This document shows, piece by piece, positions 26,682 through 34,927 of a stretch of DNA of 64,000 nucleotides. The DNA lies in the NCBI GenBank assembly GCA_050288625.1, contig JBNKEE010000047.1, forward strand, positions 24,147-88,146, in the 5' to 3' direction. Position numbers and translations under genes: made by a program. Positions within the stretch are counted from its first letter, which is position 1, and every line of letters starts with the position of its first letter. The stretch is from JAAGZL01 sp050288625 (GTDB lineage Bacteria; Pseudomonadota; Gammaproteobacteria; Chromatiales; Chromatiaceae). The notes below the pieces were generated by a model. That model had not been told where the DNA came from. It did not search any database and saw only the letters and a list, made by a program, of their open reading frames with translations.

Positions 26682-28430
26682 ATGCAGGATAGAAACGGCC
26701 TCAAAACCTATCTTAGATTGCTGTCGTATGTGCGCCCGTACGTACCGGCGTTTCTTGTCAGTGTGGTCGGTTATATGCTGTTTGCCTGGACCATGCCTGC
26801 CTTTGCCAAGCTAATAGAATGGTTTGTGGAAGGGCTCCAGGGTGGAGATGAGAAATACCTATTCTATGTACCAATGTTGGCGGTCGCCATCGCCATCTTC
26901 CGCGGCATAGGTTTCTACCTAGGCAACTATTTCCTGGCCAAAGTATCCTACGGGGTGGTGCACGACCTGAGGGTAGATCTTTTCAATCGACTATTGGAGT
27001 TGCCCAACTACTATTTTGACCGGAACAACTCAGGACACCTTATATCCAGGATTACCTACAATGTAACCCTAGTCACCACCGCCGCGACAGATTCCATAAA
27101 GACCGTCATCAGAGAGGGGCTGACAATACTTTTTGTGCTTGGGTATCTGTTGTTATCCAACTGGAGACTCACCCTGGTTTTTCTGGTGGTTATGGGAATC
27201 ATGGCAGTGATTGTTTCTCATGTTGGTAAGCGATTGCGCAAACTGAGCCATAAGATACAAAATGCAATGGGGGATGTAACTCATGTGGCCTCAGAGAGCA
27301 TAAACGGTAATCAGGTGGTGCGCAGCTATGGTGGCGAAGAGTATGAGAAGAAACGTTTCTTTGACGCCAGCTGGAATAATCTACGACAAAATATGAAGAT
27401 GGTGCGAGTAAGTTCCATCAACACCCCGGTGCTACAATTCCTGGTAATCCTGTCTGTGGCCATTGTCATGTTTCTGGTGCTACAGATGCGCGCCACAGGC
27501 ACCGTAGCCGAATTAGTGGCCTTTGTCATGGCCGCCACCATGATGCCCAAGCCGATACGCCAATTGAGCGAGGTCTACGGCAATATCCAGAAGGGCATAG
27601 CCGCCTGCGAGAACATCTTTGAGCAAATAGATGAAGAGGCGGAGGAAGACTTTGGCACCGTTGAGATAGCAAGGGTTTCTGGCAGCATCAGCTTCAGTGA
27701 ACTCGAGTTCAGTTACCAAGGATCTGAGCAAAAAGTTCTGCGGGGAATAGACCTTGAGATCGCACCTGGAGAGATGATCGCATTTGTGGGTCGGTCCGGC
27801 AGCGGCAAGACTACCATCACGAACCTGCTGTTGCGTTTCTATAACCCCACATCCGGACATATCTTGGTGGATGGTATCCCGATACAGGATTATAAACTGC
27901 GCAATCTACGCGAACAGATCGCCCTGGTCAGCCAGAACACCACCCTTTTCAATGACACAGTGGCACGTAATATCGCCTATGGTTCTTTAGGCGACAAGAG
28001 TGAATCCAATATCATTCAGGCTGCCGAGGCGGCATATGCTATGGAATTTATCCAGCGCATGGATGACGGATTGGACACACTCATCGGGGAAGACGGTGTA
28101 TTGCTGTCCGGTGGTCAACGTCAACGCCTCGCCATCGCGCGGGCCTTTCTCAAAGATGCTCCCATATTGATCCTGGACGAAGCCACATCCGCACTAGATA
28201 CAGAGTCGGAGAGGAATATACAGGAGGCGCTAAAACATCTGGCCAAAGGACGGACCACGCTGGTGGTAGCCCATCGCCTCTCAACCATTGAGGGAGCAGA
28301 CAGGATTGTAGTGCTCAAGGATGGGCAAATCGTCGAAAGCGGCAAACACGATGAACTTCTGGCCCTGGACGGAGAATATACCTCGCTGTATAAGACTCAA
28401 TTCGAGTCACAGGAATCAGAATCAGACTAG
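26682..28430 (+). CDS. msbA: Lipid A export ATP-binding/permease protein MsbA
   Basis: MsbA flips lipid A-core from the inner to the outer face of the inner membrane. The 582-residue half transporter has six N-terminal membrane helices (residues about 20-310) and a C-terminal ABC domain with Walker A GRSGSGKT, signature LSGGQRQRLAIARA, Walker B ILILDEATSALD and switch His in VVAHRLST. Length and the motif LPNYYFDRNNSGHLISRITYNV match MsbA. Its last 9 bases overlap the end of cysQ on the opposite strand. lpxK, often downstream, is absent. Confidence 0.92.
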   Translation: MQDRNGLKTYLRLLSYVRPYVPAFLVSVVGYMLFAWTMPAFAKLIEWFVEGLQGGDEKYLFYVPMLAVAIAIFRGIGFYLGNYFLAKVSYGVVHDLRVDLFNRLLELPNYYFDRNNSGHLISRITYNVTLVTTAATDSIKTVIREGLTILFVLGYLLLSNWRLTLVFLVVMGIMAVIVSHVGKRLRKLSHKIQNAMGDVTHVASESINGNQVVRSYGGEEYEKKRFFDASWNNLRQNMKMVRVSSINTPVLQFLVILSVAIVMFLVLQMRATGTVAELVAFVMAATMMPKPIRQLSEVYGNIQKGIAACENIFEQIDEEAEEDFGTVEIARVSGSISFSELEFSYQGSEQKVLRGIDLEIAPGEMIAFVGRSGSGKTTITNLLLRFYNPTSGHILVDGIPIQDYKLRNLREQIALVSQNTTLFNDTVARNIAYGSLGDKSESNIIQAAEAAYAMEFIQRMDDGLDTLIGEDGVLLSGGQRQRLAIARAFLKDAPILILDEATSALDTESERNIQEALKHLAKGRTTLVVAHRLSTIEGADRIVVLKDGQIVESGKHDELLALDGEYTSLYKTQFESQESESD

Positions 28431-29198
28431 ATACCTGGACCAATCTTCGTCCAGATCACCGAAAACAAAAAAATCCGGGTTCAGCAACGACTCTTTTTTA
28501 TTGTAACCAAGGGGCTGCATGTTAGTGTCGGTAAGCCTGCCCCCAGCCGCCTCCACTATGGCTTGGGCCGCTCCTGTATCCCATTCAGATGTAGGACCCA
28601 GGCGTGGATATATATCTGCCATGCCCTCGGCCACCAAGCACGACTTCAGGGAACTGCCCATACTGATGATCTCGTGTTCCCCCAGGTTTTCCAGATAGCG
28701 TTTCAACCTCTCGCCGGCGTGGGAGCGGCTGCCAGCCACTCGGATTGCGGAGCCGTGCTTCGAAGTCACAGAGATAGATTCCGCAGCACTATCGGGCAGC
28801 TGCTTAAACGCGCCACCATCTATCGATCCATAATATGTGACCTTGGATACAGGGACATATATGACGCCCAGGATCGGTCGTCCGCCGTCTATTAACGCGA
28901 TATTGACGGTAAACTCACCGTTACGTTTTACAAACTCCTTGGTGCCGTCCAGAGGGTCGATCAGCCAGTATCTTTCCCAGGTCTTACGTAGAGAGTAAGG
29001 GATCTTGGCGGACTCTTCCGACAGAATAGGTATCTCCGGAGTCAACTCCAGCAAGCTATTGGTGATGACATTATGGGCAGCCAGATCTGCTTCAGTCAGG
29101 GGAGATAGATCAGATTTTTCGTATACAGAAAAGTCGGTTTCATAGATCTTGAGGATCGCCTCGCCGGCACCCACAGCAATCTCAATGAGCTTATCCAT
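28422..29198 (-). CDS. cysQ: 3'(2'),5'-bisphosphate nucleotidase CysQ
   Basis: CysQ removes the 3'-phosphate from PAP or PAPS, relieving by-product build-up in sulfur assimilation. It belongs to the lithium-sensitive inositol monophosphatase superfamily. Visible motifs are SPLTEADLAAH, LSEES, the metal site DPLDGTKEF and the C-terminal EWDTGAAQAIVEAAGG. I choose the ATG at 29198 because MDKLIEIAVGAGEAI aligns with the usual CysQ N-terminus. In-frame ATGs at 29219 and 29267 exist, the latter overlapping nudE. None has a strong ribosome-binding site. The nudE-cysQ pairing is common. Confidence 0.93.
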   Translation of the reverse strand: MDKLIEIAVGAGEAILKIYETDFSVYEKSDLSPLTEADLAAHNVITNSLLELTPEIPILSEESAKIPYSLRKTWERYWLIDPLDGTKEFVKRNGEFTVNIALIDGGRPILGVIYVPVSKVTYYGSIDGGAFKQLPDSAAESISVTSKHGSAIRVAGSRSHAGERLKRYLENLGEHEIISMGSSLKSCLVAEGMADIYPRLGPTSEWDTGAAQAIVEAAGGRLTDTNMQPLGYNKKESLLNPDFFVFGDLDEDWSRYLV

Positions 29199-29254
29199 TG
29201 GTGGTAGTTTCTTGTTCATGGGGTCAGCAGTGTTATATACAAATGTAAAAAAGT

Positions 29255-29818
29255 CTAATCTCTCCATGTTGCGGTCGTTTTCCGCATCATCTCTCTTACT
29301 AGAAAAAGGGCGGCTATGGAGCGAGCCTCGGTAAAGTCATCCTGCTGCAGTAGCCTGTCTACATCACCCAGCTTCCAAGGTACCACCTCTATCTCCTCGG
29401 GTTCGTCACCCTCAATCTTATTTTCATATAGATCCCTGGCCAGCACTATATGCGTGGTGTGACTCAGATAGCCAGGGGCGATGGAAAAGGAGTGGATATG
29501 TTCGAGCTTGTTGGCACCAAACCCGGTCTCTTCCTGTATCTCCCGATCGGCCGCACTCAACATGTCTTCGCCATCTTCTATGTGTCCTTTGGGGAAAGCC
29601 AGCTCATAGCGGTCGGTTCCAGCCGCATACTCCCTAATCAGCAACACCGTATCTCTATCTAACAAAGGGACTACTAGCACTGCGCCCTGTTTTGAGCCGA
29701 TTATGCATTGGTACTTGCGTTGCTCACCATTAGTGAACTCCAGATCCAACTCCTCTATGTTGAATACCCCGGTGTGGATGATGCGACGACGTGAATGTAT
29801 GCTAGGTTTTTTGCTCAT
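29255..29818 (-). CDS. nudE: ADP compounds hydrolase NudE
   Basis: NudE is a Nudix hydrolase acting on ADP-ribose, NADH and diadenosine compounds. The 187-residue protein has the complete Nudix box, reading GHIEDGEDMLSAADREIQEE plus TG, with the catalytic Glu cluster. The N-terminus SIHSRRRIIHTGVFNIEELDL is NudE-like. It is divergent from yrfG and upstream of cysQ; nudE-yrfG adjacency is conserved in E. coli. Confidence 0.94.
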   Translation of the reverse strand: MSKKPSIHSRRRIIHTGVFNIEELDLEFTNGEQRKYQCIIGSKQGAVLVVPLLDRDTVLLIREYAAGTDRYELAFPKGHIEDGEDMLSAADREIQEETGFGANKLEHIHSFSIAPGYLSHTTHIVLARDLYENKIEGDEPEEIEVVPWKLGDVDRLLQQDDFTEARSIAALFLVREMMRKTTATWRD

Positions 29819-29900
29819 AATACTTCCGAAACGATCTTTATTCAGTATAGTGTACCTTCAATCCACCAATTCGAGTTAATAGCGTGAAGAAGAGATAATC

Positions 29901-30557
29901 ATGATCGACTGGAAACAGATCGATACTGTATTTTTGGACATGGATGGCACCTTGCTGGATCTACACTTCGATACACACTTCTGGTTGGAGCACGTGCCCA
30001 GGAGGTATGCAGAGGCCCAAAACCTAACACTAGAGCGATCTAAACAGGAGCTGTACGGACGTTACAAGGATATAGAGGGGACACTGGAGTGGTACTCGGT
30101 TGACCATTGGAGCCGTGAGCTAGGGCTGGATATCGCACTACTGAAACAAGAAGTTGATCATCTTATCGCCGTACATCCTCATGTGGTGGAATTTCTAAAC
30201 TCCATGCACATACTGGGCAAACGAACTCTGCTGGTCACCAATGCCCACCAAAAATCCTTGGAGCTGAAACTTGATAGAACAAAACTAAGCGGACATTTGG
30301 ATGGGATCATATGCTCCCATGACCTGGGGCACGCCAAAGAGTCGCCGGAGTTCTGGCCGAGACTACAACAATTGGAACCATTCGAGAAAAAGAAGACGCT
30401 GTTTGTGGATGACAGCGTTGCGGTGCTGCATTCTGCCGAGGAGTACGGTATCAAGTGGTTGCTGATGATATTAAAACCAGACACAAAAGCCCCTTTGAAA
30501 AACGCAGAGCATTTCCCTGCAATACATGACTTTTCCGAGATTATGCCTGCTATTTAG
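29901..30557 (+). CDS. yrfG: GMP/IMP nucleotidase YrfG (HAD family)
   Basis: A 218-residue haloacid-dehalogenase-type phosphatase. HAD motif I is FLDMDGTLLD with both catalytic Asp residues, motif II is LLVTNAHQKS, and motif III/IV is TLFVDDSVAVL. The helical cap (about residues 20-90) contains HFWLEHVPRRYAEAQN, typical of YrfG, which dephosphorylates GMP and IMP in E. coli. It is divergent from nudE. Its end overlaps the convergent YkgJ-type gene by 8 bases. Confidence 0.92.
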   Translation: MIDWKQIDTVFLDMDGTLLDLHFDTHFWLEHVPRRYAEAQNLTLERSKQELYGRYKDIEGTLEWYSVDHWSRELGLDIALLKQEVDHLIAVHPHVVEFLNSMHILGKRTLLVTNAHQKSLELKLDRTKLSGHLDGIICSHDLGHAKESPEFWPRLQQLEPFEKKKTLFVDDSVAVLHSAEEYGIKWLLMILKPDTKAPLKNAEHFPAIHDFSEIMPAI

Positions 30558-30936
30558 CTGGGTACTTGCCCCACTTCTTAAAACGTTTTTTGCAGTACTT
30601 AAGCAGTTGCTCGTAGTTCTTGAAATGTAGCTCAAAGCCGTCTTCGGCCGGGGCATCAAATTCGCACCAGTCATTTTCATAGTCGCGACAGATTTGGGGC
30701 CTGGTCTCATAGATACCGCAGCGACCGTCCTCCTGGATATGTTCACACCTGCCTTGGAACAGCAGATACCACTCTCCTTCATCCCTATAGACCTCAACCC
30801 CCTTATGGGAAATCTGCCATAGCAGATGATCAAAATCTTCCTTAGAGCGCGGAGCATCACCCAACGCCTCTGTGGTGTAGGTACAGCATTTAGTATTTGT
30901 GCAGCGGGAGCACTTATCTTTTGTCTCTTTGCCCAT
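30550..30936 (-). CDS. YkgJ-family cysteine cluster protein
   Basis: A 128-residue protein with conserved cysteines arranged as CSRC, KCC, GRCEH, GRCGIYETRPQICRDY and WCEF, the YkgJ/UPF0153 pattern thought to bind zinc or an iron-sulfur cluster. The motif RCGIYETRPQICR is highly characteristic. The precise function is unknown. It starts 6 bases after the rhlB stop, so it is probably cotranscribed with rhlB. It converges with yrfG and overlaps its end. Confidence 0.86.
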   Translation of the reverse strand: MGKETKDKCSRCTNTKCCTYTTEALGDAPRSKEDFDHLLWQISHKGVEVYRDEGEWYLLFQGRCEHIQEDGRCGIYETRPQICRDYENDWCEFDAPAEDGFELHFKNYEQLLKYCKKRFKKWGKYPAK

Positions 30937-30942
30937 GGGATA

Positions 30943-32280
30943 CTAATCTTTAGATTCCGGTTTGCGCGGTTTTCTGCTGCGGCGTCTCTTTTTATCGCCC
31001 TCTTTGTGTCCACCTTTATGCCCGCCGGACTTGTGTTTGTGCGACCCTCCTTTGCCTCGTGGATTGCGACTGCCGTGCTCCGGGCGTTTCCTGCTCTTGG
31101 GATCGATCTCTGCCAACAACTCCTGAGTCACCGGTTGCATCTCAATACGATGTCCGATGTAGGTCTCGATATCGGGCAAGGAGAAAGAGTAGGTCTCACA
31201 GGCGAAACTGATGGCGTCACCGCTGGCGCCGGCACGGGCAGTACGCCCGATCCTGTGTACATAGTCTTCCGCATCTTCCGGCAGGTCATAATTGATGACA
31301 TGACTTACATCCGGGATATGCAGGCCGCGCGCAGCCACATCTGTGGCCACCAGTACCGGCAGTTCTCCGGACTGGAACTCACCCAACAGGCGCATGCGTT
31401 TCTTCTGCGGCACGTCTCCGGAGAGTACAGCGGCCTTGAAGCCGTTGCCTTCCAGAAAGCCCCATACCAGATCGGCCACGCGCTTGGTATTGACAAAGAC
31501 GATGCTGCGTCTGGGGTCCATATGGCGTAACAACCCGATCAGAAGAGATACCTTCTCATCGTTGGCGGTCATATAACAGACCTGCTTGACCTTGTCAGCG
31601 GTCACCTTGTCCGCCTCGATCTTGACCTCCTGCGGATTATCCATATGTTCGTAGGCCAATTCGGTTACACGGTATGATAGTGTGGCGGAAAATAGCATGC
31701 CGAGACGGTGCTTCGGTTTAGGCATACGACGCAGCAGATAGCGGATATCCTTGATAAACCCCAGGTCGAACATGCGGTCCGCCTCGTCCAGAACCATCAC
31801 CTGCACCGCCTTGAGATCGAATATCCCCTGTTTGAAATAATCGATGAGTCGGCCTGGGGTACCAATCAATATATCCACACCCTCTTCTAACTGTTTTCTC
31901 TGTTGTTCATAGCCAGTGCCACCGAAAACCAGGCCCAGGTTGAATCCCGTGTGTTTCCCCAGAAGCTCCGCATCTTTATGGATCTGTATCGCTAGCTCTC
32001 TGGTAGGAGCAAGCATGATTGCCCGAGGTTGGGTGATCTTTCTATCTTCATGGGCTGGGTTATCTAAAAGATATTGCATGCATGCAACCAGGAATGCCGC
32101 CGTCTTTCCTGTTCCAGTCTGGGCCTGACCGGCAACATCCTTACCCTGGAGGGCAATCGGAATAGTCTGCGCCTGAATGGGGGTACAGAAGGAAAACCCT
32201 GCCTCTTCAATGCCTTGCATTATCATTTCGTTCAGATTGAAACTACTGAACTCTATCTTTGTTAGGTGCTTATCAGTCAT
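30943..32280 (-). CDS. rhlB: ATP-dependent RNA helicase RhlB
   Basis: RhlB is a DEAD-box helicase that unwinds RNA for the degradosome. The 445-residue protein shows the Q motif (FCTPIQAQTIPIALQ), motif I AQTGTGKT, Ia PTRELA, II DEAD in VLDEADRMFD, III SAT and VI HRIGRTARAG. The last 45 residues are a Lys/Gly/His-rich tail typical of RNA-binding extensions. It is divergent from trxA-rho, the arrangement found in E. coli. RhlB is preferred over other DEAD proteins because of this context and the N-terminal block. Confidence 0.93.
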   Translation of the reverse strand: MTDKHLTKIEFSSFNLNEMIMQGIEEAGFSFCTPIQAQTIPIALQGKDVAGQAQTGTGKTAAFLVACMQYLLDNPAHEDRKITQPRAIMLAPTRELAIQIHKDAELLGKHTGFNLGLVFGGTGYEQQRKQLEEGVDILIGTPGRLIDYFKQGIFDLKAVQVMVLDEADRMFDLGFIKDIRYLLRRMPKPKHRLGMLFSATLSYRVTELAYEHMDNPQEVKIEADKVTADKVKQVCYMTANDEKVSLLIGLLRHMDPRRSIVFVNTKRVADLVWGFLEGNGFKAAVLSGDVPQKKRMRLLGEFQSGELPVLVATDVAARGLHIPDVSHVINYDLPEDAEDYVHRIGRTARAGASGDAISFACETYSFSLPDIETYIGHRIEMQPVTQELLAEIDPKSRKRPEHGSRNPRGKGGSHKHKSGGHKGGHKEGDKKRRRSRKPRKPESKD

Positions 32281-32437
32281 GGTGGGCTAGGATACAGCAA
32301 TTTCCGTGAGGTTGGGACTTGCAATGAACAATAGTTTCGGATGAAATAAGATTTCAGGCGCTTGGGGAGAGCGCGTTTCTGGATAGATGTATCATTGATA
32401 CCCCATAGATTAATTTCTTGTAGATTTTGGAAACGCC

Positions 32438-32453
32438 GGTGCGGTTCCGCACC
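32438..32453 (+). promoter_or_regulatory. Short perfect hairpin in the trxA leader
   Basis: GGTGCGG and CCGCACC face each other across two bases, about 40 bases before the trxA start codon. It has no following T-run, so it is not a terminator. It may affect mRNA stability or translation; the role is unknown. Confidence 0.4.
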
Positions 32454-32492
32454 TTCAGGCGCGATTAACTAACTGATTTGGAGAAATAGCTA

Positions 32493-32819
32493 GTGAGTGA
32501 GCAGATTGTTCATGTGACGGACGATTCTTTTGAAAGCGATGTCCTCCAGTCCGGAGAACCGGTACTGGTAGACTATTGGGCGGAGTGGTGCGGCCCTTGC
32601 AAGATGATTGCACCGGTATTGGAAGAGGTGGCAGGCAAATATGCCGGTCGCGTCAAAATCGCCAAGCTCAATATTGATGACAACCCAAATACCCCTCCAC
32701 GTTATGGCATCCGCGGCATCCCAACTCTTATGCTGTTTAAGAATGGCGAGGTTGAGGCTACCAAGGTGGGGGCTGTCTCTCTTTCACAACTGACAGCATT
32801 TATTGATAGCAATATTTGA
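32493..32819 (+). CDS. trxA: Thioredoxin 1
   Basis: Thioredoxin reduces protein disulfides in the cytoplasm. The 108-residue protein carries the active site WCGPC at residues 32-36 and the cis-proline loop GIRGIPTL. The start is a GTG at 32493, supported by TTGGAGAAATA just upstream. One small oddity is NTPPRYGIRG, where most thioredoxins have NPxTAxKYGIRG. It lies upstream of rho and divergent from rhlB, as in E. coli. Confidence 0.97.
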   Translation: MSEQIVHVTDDSFESDVLQSGEPVLVDYWAEWCGPCKMIAPVLEEVAGKYAGRVKIAKLNIDDNPNTPPRYGIRGIPTLMLFKNGEVEATKVGAVSLSQLTAFIDSNI

Positions 32820-32847
32820 GTTTTGTTCTAAACTGCTAAACAAATAG

Positions 32848-32876
32848 TTGGCTGCGCTCCAGGAGAGTGCTAGAAT
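32848..32876 (+). promoter_or_regulatory. Predicted sigma-70 promoter of rho
   Basis: TTGGCT (32848-32853) and TAGAAT (32871-32876) are separated by exactly 17 bases, between trxA and rho. The leader downstream is about 140 bases long and C-rich, as expected for autoregulated rho. Confidence 0.6.
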
Positions 32877-33023
32877 CTCGACATTCGACACACTCCTGTG
32901 AGTGCTGTTCCAATAAAACAGTAACTACCCCAAACAAGACGTTTCCCTGAATCGAGCTACGTACTCCGCCTGAGGCGTACCTTTCTACCTTTCCTGTATT
33001 AAGATCAAAATATCGAATAAATC

Positions 33024-34280
33024 ATGAATCTTACTGAACTAAAGAAAATGCCAGTTTCGGAACTGGCCGAACTTTCCCGTGAAATGAATATCGAGGGGCT
33101 TGGCCGTTCCCGCAAGCAAGACCTCATCTTTGCCATCCTCAAGGCCCATGCCAAAAAAGGCGAAGACATCTATGGAGACGGCGTGCTGGAAATACTCCAG
33201 GATGGATTCGGGTTTTTACGTTCGGCAGATAGCTCCTATCTGGCTGGTCCTGATGATATCTATGTGTCGCCCAGCCAGATAAGACGCTTCAGCCTACGCA
33301 CCGGCGATACCATAGAAGGAAAGATACGACCGCCCAAAGACGGAGAAAGATATTTTGCCCTACTCAAGGTCAGTCAGATCAACTTTGATAGCCCTGAGAA
33401 CGCCAAGAACAAGATCCTGTTTGAGAACTTCACACCACTGTTTGCCAACGAAAAGTTTGAACTAGAACTTGGCAACGGCAGCACCGAAGACATTACTGCA
33501 CGCACCATAGAGTTGTGTGCCCCCATCGGCAAGGGACAGCGAGGTCTGATCGTGTCACCACCCAAGGCGGGCAAGACCATGCTGATGCAGAACATCGCAC
33601 AGTCCATCGCCCACAATCATCCTGAGAGCCATCTGATCGTGCTGCTTATCGACGAGCGACCGGAAGAGGTGACAGAGATGGCGCGTTCAGTTCGAGGAGA
33701 GGTGATCTCGTCCACATTCGACGAACCAGCGGCCCGTCATGTCCAGGTAGCCGAAATGGTGATCGAAAAGGCCAAGCGCCTAGTAGAGCACAAGAAAGAC
33801 GTAGTCATCCTGCTAGATTCCATAACTCGTCTGGCCCGCGCCTACAACACCGTGATCCCATCATCCGGTAAAGTGCTAACCGGTGGCGTGGACGCCAACG
33901 CCCTACACCGCCCCAAACGCTTCTTCGGCGCTGCGCGTAATGTGGAAGAAGGTGGCAGCCTGACTATAATCGCCACAGCGCTGGTGGAGACCGGCTCCCG
34001 TATGGACGATGTCATCTATGAAGAGTTCAAAGGCACCGGTAATATGGAGGTGCATCTGGACCGTCGTATAGCGGAAAAGCGCATCTTCCCTGCTATCAAC
34101 ATCAACCGCTCCGGTACCAGGCGTGAGGACCTACTAATGAAGGAGAGTGATCTGCAGAAGATGTGGATCCTGCGCAAGATCCTGCATCCAATGGACGAAC
34201 TCGCCGCCATGGAGTTCCTGTATGACAAGCTCAAGGTCACCAAGACCAATAACGAGTTCTTCGATGCCATGAAGCGTTGA
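33024..34280 (+). CDS. rho: Transcription termination factor Rho
   Basis: Rho is the hexameric RNA-dependent ATPase that ends transcription at C-rich sites. The 418-residue protein is essentially the E. coli length. It shows the N-terminal MNLTELKKMPVSELAEL, the RNA-binding cold-shock-like fold including DGFGFLR, Walker A PPKAGKT, Walker B DVVILLDSITRLARAYN, and the R-finger region near NVEEGGSL. It is followed by a strong intrinsic terminator. A dedicated promoter lies upstream, so it need not depend on trxA transcription. Confidence 0.98.
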   Translation: MNLTELKKMPVSELAELSREMNIEGLGRSRKQDLIFAILKAHAKKGEDIYGDGVLEILQDGFGFLRSADSSYLAGPDDIYVSPSQIRRFSLRTGDTIEGKIRPPKDGERYFALLKVSQINFDSPENAKNKILFENFTPLFANEKFELELGNGSTEDITARTIELCAPIGKGQRGLIVSPPKAGKTMLMQNIAQSIAHNHPESHLIVLLIDERPEEVTEMARSVRGEVISSTFDEPAARHVQVAEMVIEKAKRLVEHKKDVVILLDSITRLARAYNTVIPSSGKVLTGGVDANALHRPKRFFGAARNVEEGGSLTIIATALVETGSRMDDVIYEEFKGTGNMEVHLDRRIAEKRIFPAININRSGTRREDLLMKESDLQKMWILRKILHPMDELAAMEFLYDKLKVTKTNNEFFDAMKR

Positions 34281-34301
34281 TACAGTAATTTGCTGTTAGT
34301 T

Positions 34302-34330
34302 AAAAGGCCATCTCAAGGGATGGCCTTTTT
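34302..34330 (+). terminator. Intrinsic terminator after rho
   Basis: AAAAGGCCATC and GATGGCC(TTTT) form an 11-base-pair stem around TCAAGG, ending in a run of five T residues, 21 bases after the rho stop. Confidence 0.9.
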
Positions 34331-34440
34331 GTTGCCTTCCCTTAATCCAGCAACTTAATAACAGAATCCAATGGTTTCACGGAACTATGCCAGCAGGTCA
34401 TTGCGAAATACGATTATGATTATTTAATTAAGATGGTTAT

Positions 34441-34785
34441 TTATTCAATCAATTCGCCCAACTTGCTATGTTTAGATTTGATTTGCTGAATATGATTGTC
34501 GTACTTCATCATTTTCAGTTCTGACTCAACAATCAAGTACGCGCCGAAAATGATCAAACCCAGACATAGCACACTAAGCGGGATAAGCAGGTGCAAGGTA
34601 TGAAAAACATCATAAAACTTCGAGGTGGCTATCAGAAAACTTATGGCCGACATAGGTAGGGCTAAAACCGCTATGCCTGTGCGTAACACGGATAATGCGG
34701 TTCGTTTTTCAGCCAACAGAAGCTCAACCTCGCCTATGGCAGAAGAGTCGATTTTGCCGGCATTGAAATCAGATGATTCTTTCAT
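34441..34785 (-). CDS. DUF202/YidH-like small membrane protein
   Basis: A 114-residue protein with the DUF202-like motif LLLAEKRTALSVLRTGIAVLALP leading into a first membrane helix, and a second helix around LLIPLSVLCLGLIIFGAYLIV. The C-terminus is charged and probably cytoplasmic. Related proteins (YidH, YidG) are small inner-membrane proteins of unknown function. It lies alone between the rho terminator and a short repeat element. Assignment is by motif only. Confidence 0.62.
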   Translation of the reverse strand: MKESSDFNAGKIDSSAIGEVELLLAEKRTALSVLRTGIAVLALPMSAISFLIATSKFYDVFHTLHLLIPLSVLCLGLIIFGAYLIVESELKMMKYDNHIQQIKSKHSKLGELIE

Positions 34786-34834
34786 ATCTTAATGCCTAGC
34801 CATTCGACATTTTAAGAATAGTATTGGTTCAGAG

Positions 34835-34870
34835 CCGTAGAGTGCAATCACCAACGGGCATTGCGTCGAA
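34835..34870 (-). repeat. REP-like interspersed repeat, copy A
   Basis: Read on the minus strand this begins TTCGACGCAATGCCCGTTGG and ends CTACGG. It matches 31 of 36 positions of the copy at 42327-42362 and most of the copy at 43703-43735. It lies in the gap between the DUF202-like gene and the adenylate-kinase-like gene. Confidence 0.65.
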
Positions 34871-34927
34871 CTAAATAACCACACTGTGAGGTTGTGGTTA
34901 AACCCCATCTTTATCAGCGCCTATAGT

